DNA of 64,000 nucleotides from Halobacillus salinus (GCF_004684905.1 NZ_SRJC01000001.1:992001-1056000), one strand, 5' to 3'. Counted from the first letter of the stretch, positions 16,702 to 25,470 are shown. Numbers and translations: made by a program. Notes: generated by a model not told the origin, from the letters alone.

Positions 16702-18141
16702 CTATGCTTCTTTCAGCTGTTTGTCCTCGACCGTTTCCTCTGGGGTATCTTCTTCTGGTGGTGATGTCTTTTTAACAAAACCAGCTAAAATCAACCCGAT
16801 TAGAGAGAGTCCTGCTACGACCATGAATGCGATATTGACTCCATGTATCCCAGGGTACTCGATTGCAGGAGAGCTCTTAGCACTTTCTTCAGTGGTGGTC
16901 ATAACCGTGACAAGAATCGCTGTACCTACAGAAGCCGCGACCATTCTCATCGTGTTGCTCATCGCTGCTCCATGTGGAATCAACTTTTTCGGTAATTGAT
17001 TCAACCCTGCCGTTGTAACAGGCATCATGACCATGGAGAGGCCGAACATCCTTATTGCATACAAAATAGTAATGGTCCAAAATGTAGTTTCTATCGTCAG
17101 AAAGGAGAACGCAACCGAAGCTCCGGTGATGATGGACAATCCGATGATTCCGAGTAACCTAGCTCCGATTCGGTCGAAAATTCTACCTGTGATCGGAGAC
17201 ATGAAGGCAACGATGACTGCCCCAGGTAATAGAGCTAAACCTGATTCATAAGCACTGAATTCACGCATATTCTGCATATATAAAGGAACAAGCGTCTCTG
17301 CACCTATTAACCCAAGAAAGGCTATCATGGCAATGACAGTCGTGATGGCGAAAATCGGATATTTGAAAACCCTGAACTCAAGCATCGGATGGCTCATTCT
17401 CAATTGCCGCATAATGAAGGCAGTAAGCGCCACAGCTCCTAGAACGAGCGTGCCGATCGTAAACAAACTTCCCCAGCCGATATTACCAGCTAATGTGAAC
17501 CCGTATAAAAGACTTCCGAAGCCTATAGAAGAAAGGACGATTGAGATCGGATCTACTTTTGGATTCGATAGTTCCGTTACGTTTTTTAGTACAAAGTAAG
17601 CAAGGGCAATAATCATCAGTCCGAGAGGAAGAACAATCCAGAATAACAATCGCCATGAATAATTAGAAGTCACATATCCAGAAAGTGCAGGACCTATCGC
17701 AGGTGCGAAGGAGATGACAAGACCGATATAACCCATAGCAGCACCGCGCTTATTGACTGGGAAAATCATGAGAAACACAGTCTGCATTAAGGGGAGCATC
17801 ACCCCTGCACCCGCTGATTGGACTACTCTCCCGAGCAGTAGAAATCCGAAGTTCTGAGCCAATCCCCCCATCACCGTACCCAAAGTGAACACGCTCATTG
17901 CTGCAATGAACAATTGACGTGTTGTGAATTTCTCTATCAGAAAGGCACTAACAGGGATCATTACGCCGTTGACAAGCATAAAAACGGTAGTGAGCCACTG
18001 AGCGCTATTGGCAGAAATATTCATTTCCTCCATTATAGGTGGAATGGCAGTAATCATTAATGTCTGGTTCAATATAGTGATAAAAGAACCTGCGAGTAAT
18101 AGAGCAGACATAAGGACTTTATTATAGCTCGATTGCGTCAT
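16702..18141 (-). CDS. MFS drug exporter, DHA2 family (14 TM)
   Basis: 479 residues with 14 predicted transmembrane helices. The drug/proton antiporter motif GRVVQSAGAGVMLPL is near residue 105 and GYVTSNYSWRLLFWI in helix 5-6. The late motif PHGAAMSNTMRMVAASVG is typical of EmrB/LmrB/QacA proteins. It should export lipophilic compounds by proton exchange at the cell membrane. No accessory HlyD or regulator gene adjoins it. A palindrome upstream of its promoter suggests control by an unlinked TetR- or MarR-type repressor. Confidence 0.9.
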   Translation of the reverse strand: MTQSSYNKVLMSALLLAGSFITILNQTLMITAIPPIMEEMNISANSAQWLTTVFMLVNGVMIPVSAFLIEKFTTRQLFIAAMSVFTLGTVMGGLAQNFGFLLLGRVVQSAGAGVMLPLMQTVFLMIFPVNKRGAAMGYIGLVISFAPAIGPALSGYVTSNYSWRLLFWIVLPLGLMIIALAYFVLKNVTELSNPKVDPISIVLSSIGFGSLLYGFTLAGNIGWGSLFTIGTLVLGAVALTAFIMRQLRMSHPMLEFRVFKYPIFAITTVIAMIAFLGLIGAETLVPLYMQNMREFSAYESGLALLPGAVIVAFMSPITGRIFDRIGARLLGIIGLSIITGASVAFSFLTIETTFWTITILYAIRMFGLSMVMMPVTTAGLNQLPKKLIPHGAAMSNTMRMVAASVGTAILVTVMTTTEESAKSSPAIEYPGIHGVNIAFMVVAGLSLIGLILAGFVKKTSPPEEDTPEETVEDKQLKEA

Positions 18142-18183
18142 GAATTTTGTCCTCCAATCGTATGTATATCAATCAATTTTATC

Positions 18184-18236
18184 ATTATACGCTGATTCGA
18201 TCCGAAGAATCAACAGATTTATTTCGTATTACGAAA
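18184..18236 (-). promoter_or_regulatory. Promoter and palindromic operator candidate of the MFS gene
   Basis: On the minus strand TTGATT (18213-18208) and TATAAT (18189-18184) are 18 bases apart. Ten or so bases upstream lies the perfect palindrome TTTCGTATTACGAAA (18222-18236). A second dyad, GATTC-N8-GAATC, overlaps the -35 box and spacer. Confidence 0.55.
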
Positions 18237-18289
18237 AAAATAAAGTAGACCATATTATGATTATGTAAACAAAAATGATGAAAAACGAC

Positions 18290-18324
18290 AAATAAACCTA
18301 ACCTCACATTAGCTAGGTTTATTT
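18290..18324 (-). terminator. Terminator downstream of the 29-codon ORF
   Basis: 11-bp arms AAATAAACCTA (18290-18300) and its complement (18314-18324). Read on the minus strand it is followed by a T-rich stretch. It lies about 60 bases beyond the stop of the small minus-strand ORF. Confidence 0.55.
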
Positions 18325-18383
18325 ATATGGCCGGTTCATTTATGGGTAGTCCATTATTCATCATGACCTGACTAGGCACTCTT

Positions 18384-18473
18384 CTTAACGACAGAATCCT
18401 TGCTGATCCCTTTCAACAAAATCATCTTATCCTGACTTGTCAGTTTACACCAAATACCTGCTTGGATTTTCAT
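18384..18473 (-). CDS. Candidate 29-residue small protein
   Basis: The ATG at 18473 (minus strand) is placed seven bases after a perfect AGGAGG. The 29-codon frame encodes a basic peptide beginning MKIQAGIWCKLTSQDKMILL. A terminator-like hairpin lies downstream. The RBS and hairpin argue for a genuine micro-gene, but the coding potential of so short a frame cannot be judged by eye. No family recognised. Confidence 0.4.
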
Positions 18474-18796
18474 TCTTCACGCCTCCTAAAAAGGTTTGAT
18501 GAACAGGCCATGACGAAAGGACGATATTCTTCTGTGCTTATATAGCATATACCGTCTTTTCATGATGGGTAAACATCTTTTGTTCAGCATGAATCGTGGC
18601 AAATTGCACACATAATGAAAATTACCTACTAATCTGTCGAATCGTTGTGCAAGAGTCTTTTGGCAGGGTATAAATAGCACGTAACCTGTCGTGTGATGTC
18701 GAAATATTTTCCACTAAAATGTAAAAACAAAACACGGTATAATGATATTAATCACCAAATGCAAGGTGAAAACGATCAAATTGGAGGAAAAAGTAG
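18474..18796. other. Intergenic stretch, no convincing gene
   Basis: 323 bases between the small minus-strand ORF and the M19 dipeptidase. It holds a TATAAT at 18738-18743 that may belong to the dipeptidase promoter, without a good -35 box. A GGGTAT at about 18668 lacks a proper SigB -35 partner. The open frames here show no RBS and no recognisable product. Confidence 0.5.
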
Positions 18797-19834
18797 ATGT
18801 ATAAATGGATTGATGGACATAATGACACCATTTTACGAGTAGATTCCGTTGAGGCCTTCCTGGACGGCAATGATCAAACGCACATCGATCTTCCAAGAGC
18901 TAAGGAAGCTTCCCTCGGAGCAGGGTTCTTTGCGATGTTCAGTCAAGGGCTTGAGGGAATGCCGGATTTTTCAGAACACAAGACGGACAAGGGATATAAG
19001 TTTCCGCTGCCCGATCCGCTTCCCTTAGAGAGAAGTCAGGCCATTACGAATCGACTATTATCTAAAATTATTGAGGTCGAAAAGCATTCTAAAGGCTATT
19101 TCACACGGGTTAAAACAACTGTGGAACTAGAAGAGTGTCTGACCGAGGAGCGGTTTGGTGCTATTGTACATATGGAGGGAGCGGAGTCGGTCGACCGAGA
19201 TCTCCACTCGTTAGATGTTTATTATGAAGCAGGGTTGAGGTCGCTTGGACTTGTTTGGAGTCGAAAAAATGATTTTGCAACAGGTGTCCCTTATCATTTT
19301 CCATCGACGCCAGATATAGGAGAAGGACTCTCAGAAGCAGGCAAAGCTCTTGTTAGAAAGTGTAACGAGTTAGGGATTATGATTGATGTCTCCCATTTAA
19401 ATGAGAAGGGTTTTTGGGACGTCGTTGAACTTTCTGAAGCTCCCATTGTAGCGACACATTCTAATGTCCACCGACTATGCCAAAGTTCGAGGAATCTGAC
19501 AGATAATCAAATCGATGCAATAGGTCGCTCCAATGGAGTGATAGGCGTATCTTATGTGGTTAACATGCTGAGGGAAGATGGAGCGATGGATGCTGATATT
19601 CCTCTTACCACGATAACGAAACATATCCATTATATTATAGACCGGATCGGTGTCGATCACGTGGCACTAGGATCGGATTTCGACGGAGCGACTGTACCTG
19701 AATCTATCCGTGATGTTACTGGCGTACCAGGTTTGGTGGATCGGCTCAGGGAAGAAGGCTTGTCGGAAGAGGATTTAAAGCAGGTTTTGTATAAAAATTG
19801 GATTCGAGTGTTAGAAGACACTTGGAAGCAATAA
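18797..19834 (+). CDS. Membrane dipeptidase, peptidase family M19
   Basis: 345 residues of the renal dipeptidase family, a zinc-dependent TIM-barrel amidohydrolase. Zinc ligands are visible as WIDGHNDT (His8, Asp10), HMEGAE near residue 122, and the histidines in DVSHLN and ATHSN. LGSDFDG is the family's late signature. It cleaves dipeptides, including D-containing ones, probably in the cytoplasm as there is no signal peptide. A TTGGAGGAAAAAG RBS precedes ATG. A terminator follows. Confidence 0.9.
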   Translation: MYKWIDGHNDTILRVDSVEAFLDGNDQTHIDLPRAKEASLGAGFFAMFSQGLEGMPDFSEHKTDKGYKFPLPDPLPLERSQAITNRLLSKIIEVEKHSKGYFTRVKTTVELEECLTEERFGAIVHMEGAESVDRDLHSLDVYYEAGLRSLGLVWSRKNDFATGVPYHFPSTPDIGEGLSEAGKALVRKCNELGIMIDVSHLNEKGFWDVVELSEAPIVATHSNVHRLCQSSRNLTDNQIDAIGRSNGVIGVSYVVNMLREDGAMDADIPLTTITKHIHYIIDRIGVDHVALGSDFDGATVPESIRDVTGVPGLVDRLREEGLSEEDLKQVLYKNWIRVLEDTWKQ

Positions 19835-19837
19835 GGA

Positions 19838-19872
19838 AAGTCTCCCTTCTATGGAAGGGAGACTTCTTTTTT
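19838..19872. terminator. Terminator between convergent genes
   Basis: 12-bp perfect stem AAGTCTCCCTTC (19838-19849) with 19854-19865, loop TATG, then a run of Ts on the plus strand. It borders the aldo/keto reductase stop. Confidence 0.85.
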
Positions 19873-20788
19873 AGCGGTGTTTATCATATTGAATGTCTTG
19901 TGTCAGTGTTTGTAACTGTTCATATATCTCATCATTGAGTTCTGCTGCTTCTAAAAAGGATAGGTTGTCTTCTAATTGTCTCATGGAACTTGCTCCAAAG
20001 ACAGCCGTTGCAACAGCAGGATGGTGGAGCACATACTGGAGGGCCATGGCAGTTGGTGTGCGGTCATTCTTTAGATCCTGCCATTTTCTGGCGATATTTA
20101 AAATTTCTTCGTAAGAGTAAGTGAGGTAACCATCGTCCGCTTTCTTACCCGCTACATCGACTCCGTTAGAAGATAGGATGCCCTTGCCGAGTGGCCCTCG
20201 AGCCAACACGCTGATATTATTTTCATGAAGTAGATCGAGTACCTCTTCTTCAGGTCGTCGGTCAAGTGCGCTATATTGACTCATGACACTTACAATATTG
20301 GATTTTTTCACATATTCGCGAATCACGTTCGGTCGTATGGAAGAGATACCGTATTCTCGAATCAACCCTTCTTTTTTGAGATCCTCGAATGCTTCGATTG
20401 ATTCGTCCATCGGATCGTCAATAGTCCCACCGTGCAATTGATAGAGGTCAATGTAGTCTGTTCCCAGGCGGGCAAGACTTTCTTTGACGCCTTCCTTTAT
20501 ATGTTCCTTGGAAGGATCCCATGTCCAGCCTTCTTGACCAGCTGTGAAGTTGTTTCCTACCTTCGTTCCAATGACTAGATCTTCCCTGCGACCGCTAATA
20601 GCTTCTCCGACGATTTCTTCATTTCTACCAAAATCATAAAGATCTGCCGTATCCAAATAGTTGATTCCAGCATCTAGCGCTCGGTCGATAATCGATTTCG
20701 CCTTTTCTTTATCTGTTCCTAAGGACATACACCCCAAACTTATCTCGGATATATATAGATCTGATTTCCCTAACTGTCTTTTGTTCAT
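19871..20788 (-). CDS. yqkF: Aldo/keto reductase (YqkF-like)
   Basis: 305 residues of the NADPH-dependent aldo/keto reductase TIM-barrel family. The catalytic Asp46 and Tyr51 are in YLDTADLYDFG, the lysine is in VIGTKVGNN near residue 76 and the histidine in LYQLHGG near 119. The closest recognisable homologue is B. subtilis YqkF, and the divergent nudF gene next door gives the same synteny. Substrate unknown. Confidence 0.9.
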   Translation of the reverse strand: MNKRQLGKSDLYISEISLGCMSLGTDKEKAKSIIDRALDAGINYLDTADLYDFGRNEEIVGEAISGRREDLVIGTKVGNNFTAGQEGWTWDPSKEHIKEGVKESLARLGTDYIDLYQLHGGTIDDPMDESIEAFEDLKKEGLIREYGISSIRPNVIREYVKKSNIVSVMSQYSALDRRPEEEVLDLLHENNISVLARGPLGKGILSSNGVDVAGKKADDGYLTYSYEEILNIARKWQDLKNDRTPTAMALQYVLHHPAVATAVFGASSMRQLEDNLSFLEAAELNDEIYEQLQTLTQDIQYDKHR

Positions 20789-20889
20789 ACAACCATCCTT
20801 TCTTCATTAAGCATAACGAATCGTTCATTGATTCATCCACTCCTATGGTAAAATGATGATAGAAATTGTAGGAGAGAGGATGACAGGAA

Positions 20890-21435
20890 TTGAAAAAATT
20901 CGAAGAAAAAACGTACGAAAAAGAAACGATTTATCAAGGGAAGATTGTTCGCCTTGAGGTCGATAGTGTTACTTTACCCGATGGGAACACCTCTAAACGA
21001 GAGCTTATTAAACACCCTGGGGCAGTTGCTGTCATTGCGCTCACAGATGAAGGGAAACTTGTTGTTGTAGAGCAGTACCGGAAACCGATGGAGAAAAGTA
21101 TGGTTGAAATACCAGCTGGAAAGCTTGAACCAGGTGAATCACCTGAAGTATGTGCATTACGAGAGCTGGAAGAGGAAACAGGTTATACAACGCAGAAACT
21201 TGAAAAGATAACTTCCTTCTACACTTCTCCTGGATTCGCTGATGAGATCGTTCACCTCTATTTCACAGATCAGTTGCATCGATTAGAAGAGAGCCCAGCT
21301 GGTGATGAAGATGAATTCGTTGAACTGATGGAGTTGAGCTTAGAAGAAGCGGAAGAAATGGAAAAAGAAGAACGGATCCATGACGCGAAAACGGCTTATG
21401 CTCTCTTATTTTGGAAGCTTCGTGGACAGAAGTGA
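20890..21435 (+). CDS. nudF: ADP-ribose pyrophosphatase (Nudix hydrolase)
   Basis: 181 residues with a complete Nudix box from Gly77 to Tyr99: Glu83, then Arg91-Glu92-Leu and Glu95/Glu96. It hydrolyses ADP-ribose to AMP and ribose 5-phosphate in the cytosol. TTG at 20890 follows GAGAGGATGACAGGAA. It corresponds to B. subtilis yqkG/nudF by order and sequence. Its TGA overlaps the GTG start of the EndoQ-like gene, so the two are translationally coupled. Confidence 0.9.
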   Translation: MKKFEEKTYEKETIYQGKIVRLEVDSVTLPDGNTSKRELIKHPGAVAVIALTDEGKLVVVEQYRKPMEKSMVEIPAGKLEPGESPEVCALRELEEETGYTTQKLEKITSFYTSPGFADEIVHLYFTDQLHRLEESPAGDEDEFVELMELSLEEAEEMEKEERIHDAKTAYALLFWKLRGQK

Positions 21436-22595
21436 AGTCCTATTTTGCAGACTTACATATCCACGTAGGTAGGGATAGGGAAGGGCGCCCGGTGAAGATT
21501 ACCGGGGCCAGGTCGCTGACACTAACAAATATTGTGAAAGAAGCAAGCCGTACAAAAGGCTTAGACCTTGTCGGAGTCATTGATGCCCAGTCCCCTGCCG
21601 TCATCAAGGAAATAAAATCCTTGCTAGCAAGTGGGGAAGCTATGGAACAGGACGATGGCGGAATTGTATATGAGAATACTTTATTAGTGTTGGGATCAGA
21701 AATCGAAATATATGATGCTTTGTGTAAAGGTCCTATTCATGTGCTCTGCTATTTTCCATACTTGAAGGATATGGAGAAGTTTAGTGACTGGCTTTCTAAG
21801 AAGATGAAGAATGTAAGCTTGAGCACACAGAGATTCTACGGAACAGGTCTTGAGCTTCAGGAGTACGTAAACCAGAACAAAGGGTTGTTTGTACCGGCAC
21901 ACATCTTCACACCCTTTAAGAGTATGTATGGAAAAGGTGTCAAAAGATCTCTTGAGGAAGTGTTTGATCCACGCATGATCGACGCTGTAGAACTAGGATT
22001 GAGTGCGGACACAGCTATGGCTGATAAGATCTTAGAGCTTGAACGTTACACGTATTTGACGAATTCAGATGCGCATTCTCTAGGTAATCTCGCGAGGGAA
22101 TATCAAAAAGTCAGAATGGAGAAGCCTTCGTTTCTGGAACTGAGTAAGGTGATGCGTGAGGAACAAGGAAGAGGGGTGCTGGCGAACTACGGTCTTGATC
22201 CGAGAATGGGCAAATATCACAAGACCGTTTGTGCGTACTGTCTTCAAGCTGTTTCGTTGGGAGAGGCAACATGTCCATATTGTCATTCGAAGAAAATTGT
22301 AAAGGGCGTTTACGATAGGATAGAAGAACTGAAATCTGCCAGTAAAGAGAATAGAGCTCGACCTGCGTACATTCACCAAGTGCTTTTATCCTCTATCCCT
22401 GGTATCGGTAAAAAAACATACCAACGCTTAATTGATCGATTCGGTTCAGAGATGAATGTTGTCCATCAAGCCTCGACAGTAGAATTGGAAGCTTTCATGC
22501 CGGCAAAGTCCTTGGAAATTCTGAATAGGATGAGGGCAGGTCGGCTGTCGGTAAAAGCAGGAGGTGGAGGTAAGTACGGATCCATAGATATTTAA
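21432..22595 (+). CDS. yqxK: EndoQ-like PHP-domain endonuclease (YqxK)
   Basis: 387 residues from GTG at 21432, which overlaps the nudF stop. The protein begins with a PHP metal site YFADLHIHVG. A zinc-ribbon CAYC/CPYC pair lies near residues 272-292, and a C-terminal helix-hairpin-helix SSIPGIGKKTYQRLIDRFG follows. This is the layout of the TIGR00375/endonuclease Q family. Characterised archaeal and Bacillus pumilus EndoQ enzymes nick DNA 5' of deaminated bases such as hypoxanthine and uracil. It is the B. subtilis YqxK orthologue by position. The activity here is inferred from the family. Confidence 0.85.
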   Translation: MKSYFADLHIHVGRDREGRPVKITGARSLTLTNIVKEASRTKGLDLVGVIDAQSPAVIKEIKSLLASGEAMEQDDGGIVYENTLLVLGSEIEIYDALCKGPIHVLCYFPYLKDMEKFSDWLSKKMKNVSLSTQRFYGTGLELQEYVNQNKGLFVPAHIFTPFKSMYGKGVKRSLEEVFDPRMIDAVELGLSADTAMADKILELERYTYLTNSDAHSLGNLAREYQKVRMEKPSFLELSKVMREEQGRGVLANYGLDPRMGKYHKTVCAYCLQAVSLGEATCPYCHSKKIVKGVYDRIEELKSASKENRARPAYIHQVLLSSIPGIGKKTYQRLIDRFGSEMNVVHQASTVELEAFMPAKSLEILNRMRAGRLSVKAGGGGKYGSIDI

Positions 22596-22735
22596 GATCC
22601 TTTTAGCTGCTTCTCGGTTCATCCATTAAGAAGTCATGAGAAGTCAACACATTCTTTCTAGTCTCTTAAACAGTGTCATCCTTTCTATTAGTTCAACCCT
22701 CTAATAGGTAATCCTTCTGAAATGAGAGAAGACTG

Positions 22736-22764
22736 GTCTATTTTTTTAGTTTTTCTCATAGAGT
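22736..22764 (+). promoter_or_regulatory. Candidate SigE promoter of spoIIM
   Basis: GTCTATT (22736-22742), 14 bases, CATAGAGT (22757-22764). This agrees with the SigE consensus (KMATATT-N14-CATACANT) at five of seven and six of seven fixed positions. In B. subtilis spoIIM is SigE-dependent. The rest of the 22596-22799 gap shows nothing definite. Confidence 0.4.
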
Positions 22765-22799
22765 GGTGATAGACCTGTTAGAAGAAAGGGTGGGGAAGA

Positions 22800-23438
22800 A
22801 TGCCGCAAGGAGTAAATTTAGCTAAAAGGGATATGCAGAGCCACATGAACATTTTCGTGTTCATTTTTGTCCTCTTTATTATGGGAATGATATTCGGAGC
22901 TGTGATTGTTAACAGCATGAACTTTGTACAGAAACAGGACCTATTCTTTTACTTAAAACAATTTTTCGAGCAGTCTGTCAATACAGAAGGTGTCAGTAAG
23001 GCTACACTATGGAAAGATAGTATGCTATACCATACCAAGTACATGCTGCTTCTTTTTTTGCTTGGGATATCAGTGATCGGGATGCCGATCATTACTGTCT
23101 TGCTATTCATCAAAGGGTTGGTTGTAGGTTTTTCTGTCGGGTTTTTGGTCAATCAGATGGGGTGGTACGGCCTTTTCATTTCATCTGCGTCCATTGCTCC
23201 ACAAAACGTTATTATTATTCCGGTTTACTTACTGGCAGGCTCGCTCGCTTTAATATTTTCCCTGACACTATGTAAGCAGTTATTTGTGAAAAGAGTACAC
23301 CAACCAATACTGCAAGGGCTCGTGAGGTACAGTCTCATGTTTGGCGTATTGTTACTTATTCTGATGATTTCTTCGACTATCGAAGTATTTTTCTCTAATA
23401 CAATGCTTGAATATGTGTTACGATGGATATATAAATAA
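22800..23438 (+). CDS. spoIIM: Stage II sporulation protein M
   Basis: 212 residues with about five transmembrane helices. The protein is part of the SpoIIDMP machine that thins septal peptidoglycan and drives engulfment in the mother cell. FVFILFIMGMIFGAVIVNS near residue 20 and MPIITVLLFIKGLVVGFSVG near 100 are characteristic. Its position between yqxK and fur is the same as in B. subtilis. The RBS is AGAAAGGGTGGGG. Confidence 0.9.
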   Translation: MPQGVNLAKRDMQSHMNIFVFIFVLFIMGMIFGAVIVNSMNFVQKQDLFFYLKQFFEQSVNTEGVSKATLWKDSMLYHTKYMLLLFLLGISVIGMPIITVLLFIKGLVVGFSVGFLVNQMGWYGLFISSASIAPQNVIIIPVYLLAGSLALIFSLTLCKQLFVKRVHQPILQGLVRYSLMFGVLLLILMISSTIEVFFSNTMLEYVLRWIYK

Positions 23439-23446
23439 AGAAATAG

Positions 23447-23461
23447 TGATAATCATTTTCA
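23447..23461. promoter_or_regulatory. Fur-box-like operator upstream of fur
   Basis: TGATAATCATTTTCA matches the 7-1-7 Fur box TGATAATNATTATCA at all but one fixed position. A further imperfect dyad GTAATGATTATTAC follows at 23465-23478. Confidence 0.6.
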
Positions 23462-23487
23462 AGTTGTAATGATTATTACCTCGCAAA

Positions 23488-23532
23488 TTAGAATTATTAT
23501 AATTTGACACTCGTTTTGTCTCTGATTATAAT
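23488..23532 (+). promoter_or_regulatory. fur promoter with PerR-box-like operator
   Basis: TTGACA (23504-23509), 17 bases, TATAAT (23527-23532) is a consensus SigA promoter. Immediately upstream TTAGAATTATTATAA (23488-23502) matches the PerR box TTATAATNATTATAA with one mismatch. In B. subtilis fur is repressed by PerR, so the same control is likely here. Confidence 0.75.
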
Positions 23533-23567
23533 GAAAAAAGTATTAGAGGCGAGGGAGGGACGATTCA

Positions 23568-24041
23568 TTGGAACATCGTATAGACAAAATTAAAAAGCAA
23601 CTCCATTCTCAGAGTTATAAGTTAACCCCGCAACGGGAAGCAACGGTACGAGTTTTGTTAGAGAACGAGACCGATCATTTGAGTGCTGAAGATGTGTACC
23701 TCCTCGTAAAAGAGAAAGCGCCTGAAATTGGTTTGGCTACCGTTTATCGTACATTAGAATTGTTATCCGAATTAAAAGTTGTTGACAAAATCAATTTTGG
23801 TGACGGCGTATCTCGCTATGACCTGCGTAAAGAAGGTGCGGAACACTTTCACCATCACCTAGTATGCATAGAATGCGGATCAGTAGAAGAAATCGAAGAA
23901 GATCTACTCGGAGACGTTGAAAAAATCGTTGAAAATCAATGGGGATTTGAAGTGAAAGACCACCGCCTAACCTTCCATGGTATTTGTAAGGTTTGTCAAA
24001 AGCAAGCAGTGGCGGCCACATCAACAAAACAATCATCTTAA
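23568..24041 (+). CDS. fur: Ferric uptake regulator Fur
   Basis: 157 residues. The N-terminal winged helix contains YKLTPQREATVRVLL and IGLATVYRTLELL. The metal-binding region is EHFHHHLVCIECG, and the structural zinc cysteines are Cys100/Cys103 plus a CKVC pair near residue 141. It represses iron uptake genes when Fe(II) is bound. TTG at 23568 is the start. Synteny spoIIM-fur-yqzK-xerD equals B. subtilis, which favours Fur over PerR or Zur. A C-terminal Ser/Thr-rich tail follows the last cysteine pair. Confidence 0.95.
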   Translation: MEHRIDKIKKQLHSQSYKLTPQREATVRVLLENETDHLSAEDVYLLVKEKAPEIGLATVYRTLELLSELKVVDKINFGDGVSRYDLRKEGAEHFHHHLVCIECGSVEEIEEDLLGDVEKIVENQWGFEVKDHRLTFHGICKVCQKQAVAATSTKQSS

Positions 24042-24049
24042 GTGCTAAT

Positions 24050-24082
24050 AGGCCGCTATGATATACATAGTGGCTTTTTTAA
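24050..24082 (+). terminator. fur terminator
   Basis: Stem AGGCCGCTATG (24050-24060) with CATAGTGGCTT (24066-24076), then a T run. Confidence 0.8.
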
Positions 24083-24255
24083 TTTCTATTCTATAACTTT
24101 GCCGGTTTGAAATTCCATTAGGTAAAACAATGAAAGGGATTTACAAACGAATATAAATCGTGTACGTTTAACGTAGAAGGCAGGTTTTATGTATAGATGG
24201 ACCTGTTTTGGGCATATCCTTTTACAAGAAGAAAGATGTAAAAGGAGGCCGTTGT

Positions 24256-24474
24256 ATGAGTTCAATACGCGCTCATTTACAGGATGTTACGAAAGTCATC
24301 ATCGTATTCACGATATGCACCTGCATTTTTTATGCCGCTCTGCGGGTAGTACATCATGAGTACGAACGACAACATCGCTACGATCCGCCAAAAGGTACAG
24401 CTGTTAAGGTCTATCAACCAGTTGAACTGGACTGGACGGAAAGGCTGTCGATGTTTTTCCAACTGGGGGAGTAG
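24256..24474 (+). CDS. yqzK: YqzK-family small membrane protein (DUF4227)
   Basis: 72 residues with one N-terminal transmembrane helix (about 10-30) and a short tail ending in [16 protein letters not shown] at 24256 follows AAAGGAGG with good spacing; upstream in-frame starts lack a site. Position between fur and xerD identifies it as the YqzK/DUF4227 protein of Bacillus. Function unknown. It is followed by xerD after one base and is probably co-transcribed. Confidence 0.8.
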   Translation: MSSIRAHLQDVTKVIIVFTICTCIFYAALRVVHHEYERQHRYDPPKGTAVKVYQPVELDWTERLSMFFQLGE

Positions 24475-24475
24475 A

Positions 24476-25369
24476 ATGACAATGAATGACGCTTTGCAAG
24501 ATTTCTTTCATTATCTTACGGTTGAGAGAGGACTATCTCCTAATACGATTCAATCGTATTCACGAGATTTAACCCAGTATCAAACTTTTTTACAAAAAGA
24601 GATTGAGCTGACGGATTGGGATTCTGTCAGTAGAACACATATTATGAAGTTTATGTATTCTTTGAATGATAAGGGTCGATCAACCGCAACAATTGCTCGT
24701 TTACTGTCTTCTGTTCGTCTTTTCCATCAGTTTCTTATTCGCGAGAAAGTAACCAGTCAAGACCCGAGTCTACATATAGAGACTCCTAAAAAAGAGCGAA
24801 AGCTTCCCAAAGTACTGTCTTCTGAAGAGGTGGACAAGCTGCTGAGTATCTCTGCAAAAGATCCACTGACTTCAAGGAACAAAGCGATGCTTGAAATGCT
24901 CTATGCTACTGGTTTGCGGGTAAGTGAACTGGTTTCTCTGAAGATGGGGGACCTGCATTTATCTATGGGGTTCGTGCGCTGTTTAGGAAAGGGATCCAAA
25001 GAGCGGATCATCCCACTTGGAGATATGGCGAAAGAAGCACTGCAGTATTATCTGGATTACGGGCGATCACAGCTTGTGAAACAGAAAGCAACAGATGAAT
25101 TATTTGTGAACCATCACGGGAATCGACTGTCCCGGCAAGGTTTTTGGAAGATACTGAAAGCGGTTGCTCGTGATGTAGGTATTTCCAAAGAACTCACACC
25201 GCATACGTTGAGGCACTCCTTCGCCACTCATTTATTGGAGAACGGAGCTGACTTACGTGCTGTACAAGAGATGCTCGGTCACGCCGATATCTCCACAACC
25301 CAGATTTACACACAAGTAAGTAAAACACGATTAAAAGATGTTTATCGCTCGTTCCATCCACGAGCATAA
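24476..25369 (+). CDS. xerD: Site-specific tyrosine recombinase XerD
   Basis: 297 residues from ATG at 24476. The catalytic set is Arg148 (ATGLRVSEL), Lys172 (GKGSKER), His243-x-x-Arg246 (HTLRHSF), His269 (LGHAD) and Tyr278 (STTQIYTQV). With XerC it resolves chromosome dimers at dif. The equivalent B. subtilis gene is ripX/xerD at the same locus. Its length and complete residue set indicate a functional chromosomal recombinase, not a mobile-element integrase. Confidence 0.95.
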   Translation: MTMNDALQDFFHYLTVERGLSPNTIQSYSRDLTQYQTFLQKEIELTDWDSVSRTHIMKFMYSLNDKGRSTATIARLLSSVRLFHQFLIREKVTSQDPSLHIETPKKERKLPKVLSSEEVDKLLSISAKDPLTSRNKAMLEMLYATGLRVSELVSLKMGDLHLSMGFVRCLGKGSKERIIPLGDMAKEALQYYLDYGRSQLVKQKATDELFVNHHGNRLSRQGFWKILKAVARDVGISKELTPHTLRHSFATHLLENGADLRAVQEMLGHADISTTQIYTQVSKTRLKDVYRSFHPRA

Positions 25370-25385
25370 GCACTTTTTTATGTTT

Positions 25386-25411
25386 CTAGTTGTCTGACAT
25401 CCTACAACTAG
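25386..25411. repeat. Hairpin in the xerD-drm gap
   Basis: CTAGTTGT (25386-25393) and ACAACTAG (25404-25411) form an 8-bp stem with a 10-base loop. There is no T run, so it could be an operator or leader structure of the nucleoside salvage operon. Confidence 0.4.
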
Positions 25412-25470
25412 TCAATTAAGCGTAATTTTTCGCTGATTTGGGAAATTAACACTTAGGAGGGATCGTCTAA

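Noticed and set aside
18486-18680. 64-codon minus-strand frame
   Set aside because: No RBS, Cys/Arg/His-rich random-looking composition, and it runs straight into the RBS of the small ORF.
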